13,724 nucleotides of DNA from Pseudomonadota bacterium (GTDB taxonomy: Bacteria; Pseudomonadota; Alphaproteobacteria; Caulobacterales; Caulobacteraceae), in assembly GCA_023424215.1 (NCBI GenBank), contig JAFAEC010000214.1, positions 1 to 13,724 on the forward strand, written 5' to 3'. Below are positions 13,003-13,724 of the stretch, piece after piece; position 1 is the stretch's first letter; each line of letters starts with the position of its first letter. The translations under genes and the position numbers were made by a program. The notes under the pieces were generated by a model. The model worked only from the letters and a program-made list of their open reading frames with translations, ran no database searches and had not been told where the DNA came from.

Positions 13003-13724
13003 TCAGGCGGCCCGGCTGACGGCGAAATCGGCCAGAAGCTCGAGCGCCTCGCGCCATTCGCTCCGCGGCAGCACCTCCAGCGCGGCCTTGGCGCGGTCGG
13101 CGTAGTCCCAGGCGACATCGAGCGTCGCGCCGACGGCTCCGGCGCCTACGACCAATTCGCGGGCCCGGGCGAAGTCCTCCTCCCGACGGTCGCCCTTGTT
13201 GATCGTCCGCTCCCAGAAACCGTCGTCGTGGCCTTTGGTGCGGGCGGCGGCGAGCAGCAGCGGCAGGGTGACCTTGCCTTCGCGGAAGTCGTCGCCGGTA
13301 TTCTTGCCCAGCTTTTCCGACTGGCCGCCGTAGTCCAGCGCATCGTCGGCGAGCTGGAAAGCGAGGCCGAGATACTGGCCGTAGTCGCGCAGGGCCTGCA
13401 CCGCCGTCTCGTCCGCCCCTGCCCCGACCGCGCCGGATTCAGCGGCGGCGGCGAACAGTTCGGCGGTCTTGGCCGAGATGATCTGCAGATAGGTGTCCTG
13501 ATCCAGACCCAGGTCATGGGCGCGGGTCAGTTGCAGCACCTCGCCCTCGGAGATGACGCTGGACGCCTTGGCGAGGATGCCCAGCGCGCGCATCTGGCCG
13601 GTCTCGACCATCAGTTCAAAGGCGCGGGCGAACAGGAAATCGCCGACCAGAACGCTGGACGGGGCGCCCCAGATCAGGTGGGCCGCCACCTTGCCCCGGC
13701 GCAGGTCCGAGGCGTCGACGATAT
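13003..13724 (-). CDS. Polyprenyl (octaprenyl-type) diphosphate synthase, N-terminus outside window
   Basis: A trans-isoprenyl diphosphate synthase that extends an allylic diphosphate with isopentenyl diphosphate, probably for the ubiquinone side chain. 239 residues are visible. Reading from the right edge, IVDASDLRRGK is the tail of the first Asp-rich motif with the conserved RRGK; the first aspartates lie beyond the edge. WGAPSSVLVGDFLFARAF follows, then the second Asp-rich motif ADDALDYGG (around 13347) and the GDDFREGKVTLPLL block. A GTG at 13689-13687 is not the true start, because conserved sequence precedes it. It ends at TGA 13005-13003, 169 bases upstream of acpP on the same strand. 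IspB is the likeliest assignment; a geranylgeranyl/farnesyl relative is possible. Confidence 0.9.
   Translation of the reverse strand, partial: IVDASDLRRGKVAAHLIWGAPSSVLVGDFLFARAFELMVETGQMRALGILAKASSVISEGEVLQLTRAHDLGLDQDTYLQIISAKTAELFAAAAESGAVGAGADETAVQALRDYGQYLGLAFQLADDALDYGGQSEKLGKNTGDDFREGKVTLPLLLAAARTKGHDDGFWERTINKGDRREEDFARARELVVGAGAVGATLDVAWDYADRAKAALEVLPRSEWREALELLADFAVSRAA

Overview
The window is very GC-rich DNA, except for a visibly lower-GC stretch at about 5,950-7,260. It looks like an alphaproteobacterial chromosome, most likely Caulobacterales (Brevundimonas/Caulobacter-like). That placement is an inference from three things: codon use, the gene order gmk-yicC-mltG-fabF-acpP, and a GTA-type terminase with a double-hairpin repeat of a style familiar from that group.

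Layout. (1) At 1-1641 (+) lie the end of an unidentified small gene and a terminase large subunit of the phage/gene-transfer-agent type. (2) At 1642-1731 is a short gap between convergent genes, holding two different heptamer arrays. (3) At 1732-5716 (-) is a tightly coupled housekeeping operon read fabF > mltG > yicC > gmk: fatty-acid elongation, peptidoglycan chain termination, RNase and guanylate kinase. (4) At 5717-7260 is a lower-GC tract with two small + strand ORFs, one small - strand ORF and little else. (5) At 7261-12833 is the acpP locus, broken up by cargo. (6) At 13003-13724 (-) is a polyprenyl diphosphate synthase running off the right edge.

The acpP region is the striking part. 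acpP normally sits next to fabF in many bacteria. Here the intact acpP (12594-12833) is almost 7 kb away from fabF. Its 3' end plus its transcription terminator is present two more times in the same orientation, at 7261-7445 and 8427-8617. By my count these copies are about 95% and 97% identical to the intact copy over 185 bp, with no indels. Between the copies lie two cargo blocks: a secreted alpha/beta hydrolase (-), and a three-gene + strand operon of N-formylglutamate amidohydrolase-like, QEGLA/MATCAP-like HExxxH peptidase and glutathione-synthetase-like ATP-grasp ligase. The structure (full acpP - terminator - cargo - truncated acpP - terminator - cargo - truncated acpP - terminator) is what repeated single-crossover or site-specific integration at the 3' end of acpP would leave. 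No integrase or transposase is visible.

The cargo operon is itself interesting. An ATP-grasp amino-acid ligase is paired with a metallopeptidase of the family that contains the microtubule detyrosinase MATCAP, and with a zinc amidohydrolase. That raises the possibility of a reversible terminal amino-acid (or glutamyl) modification system. This is inference only; no substrate can be read from the sequence.
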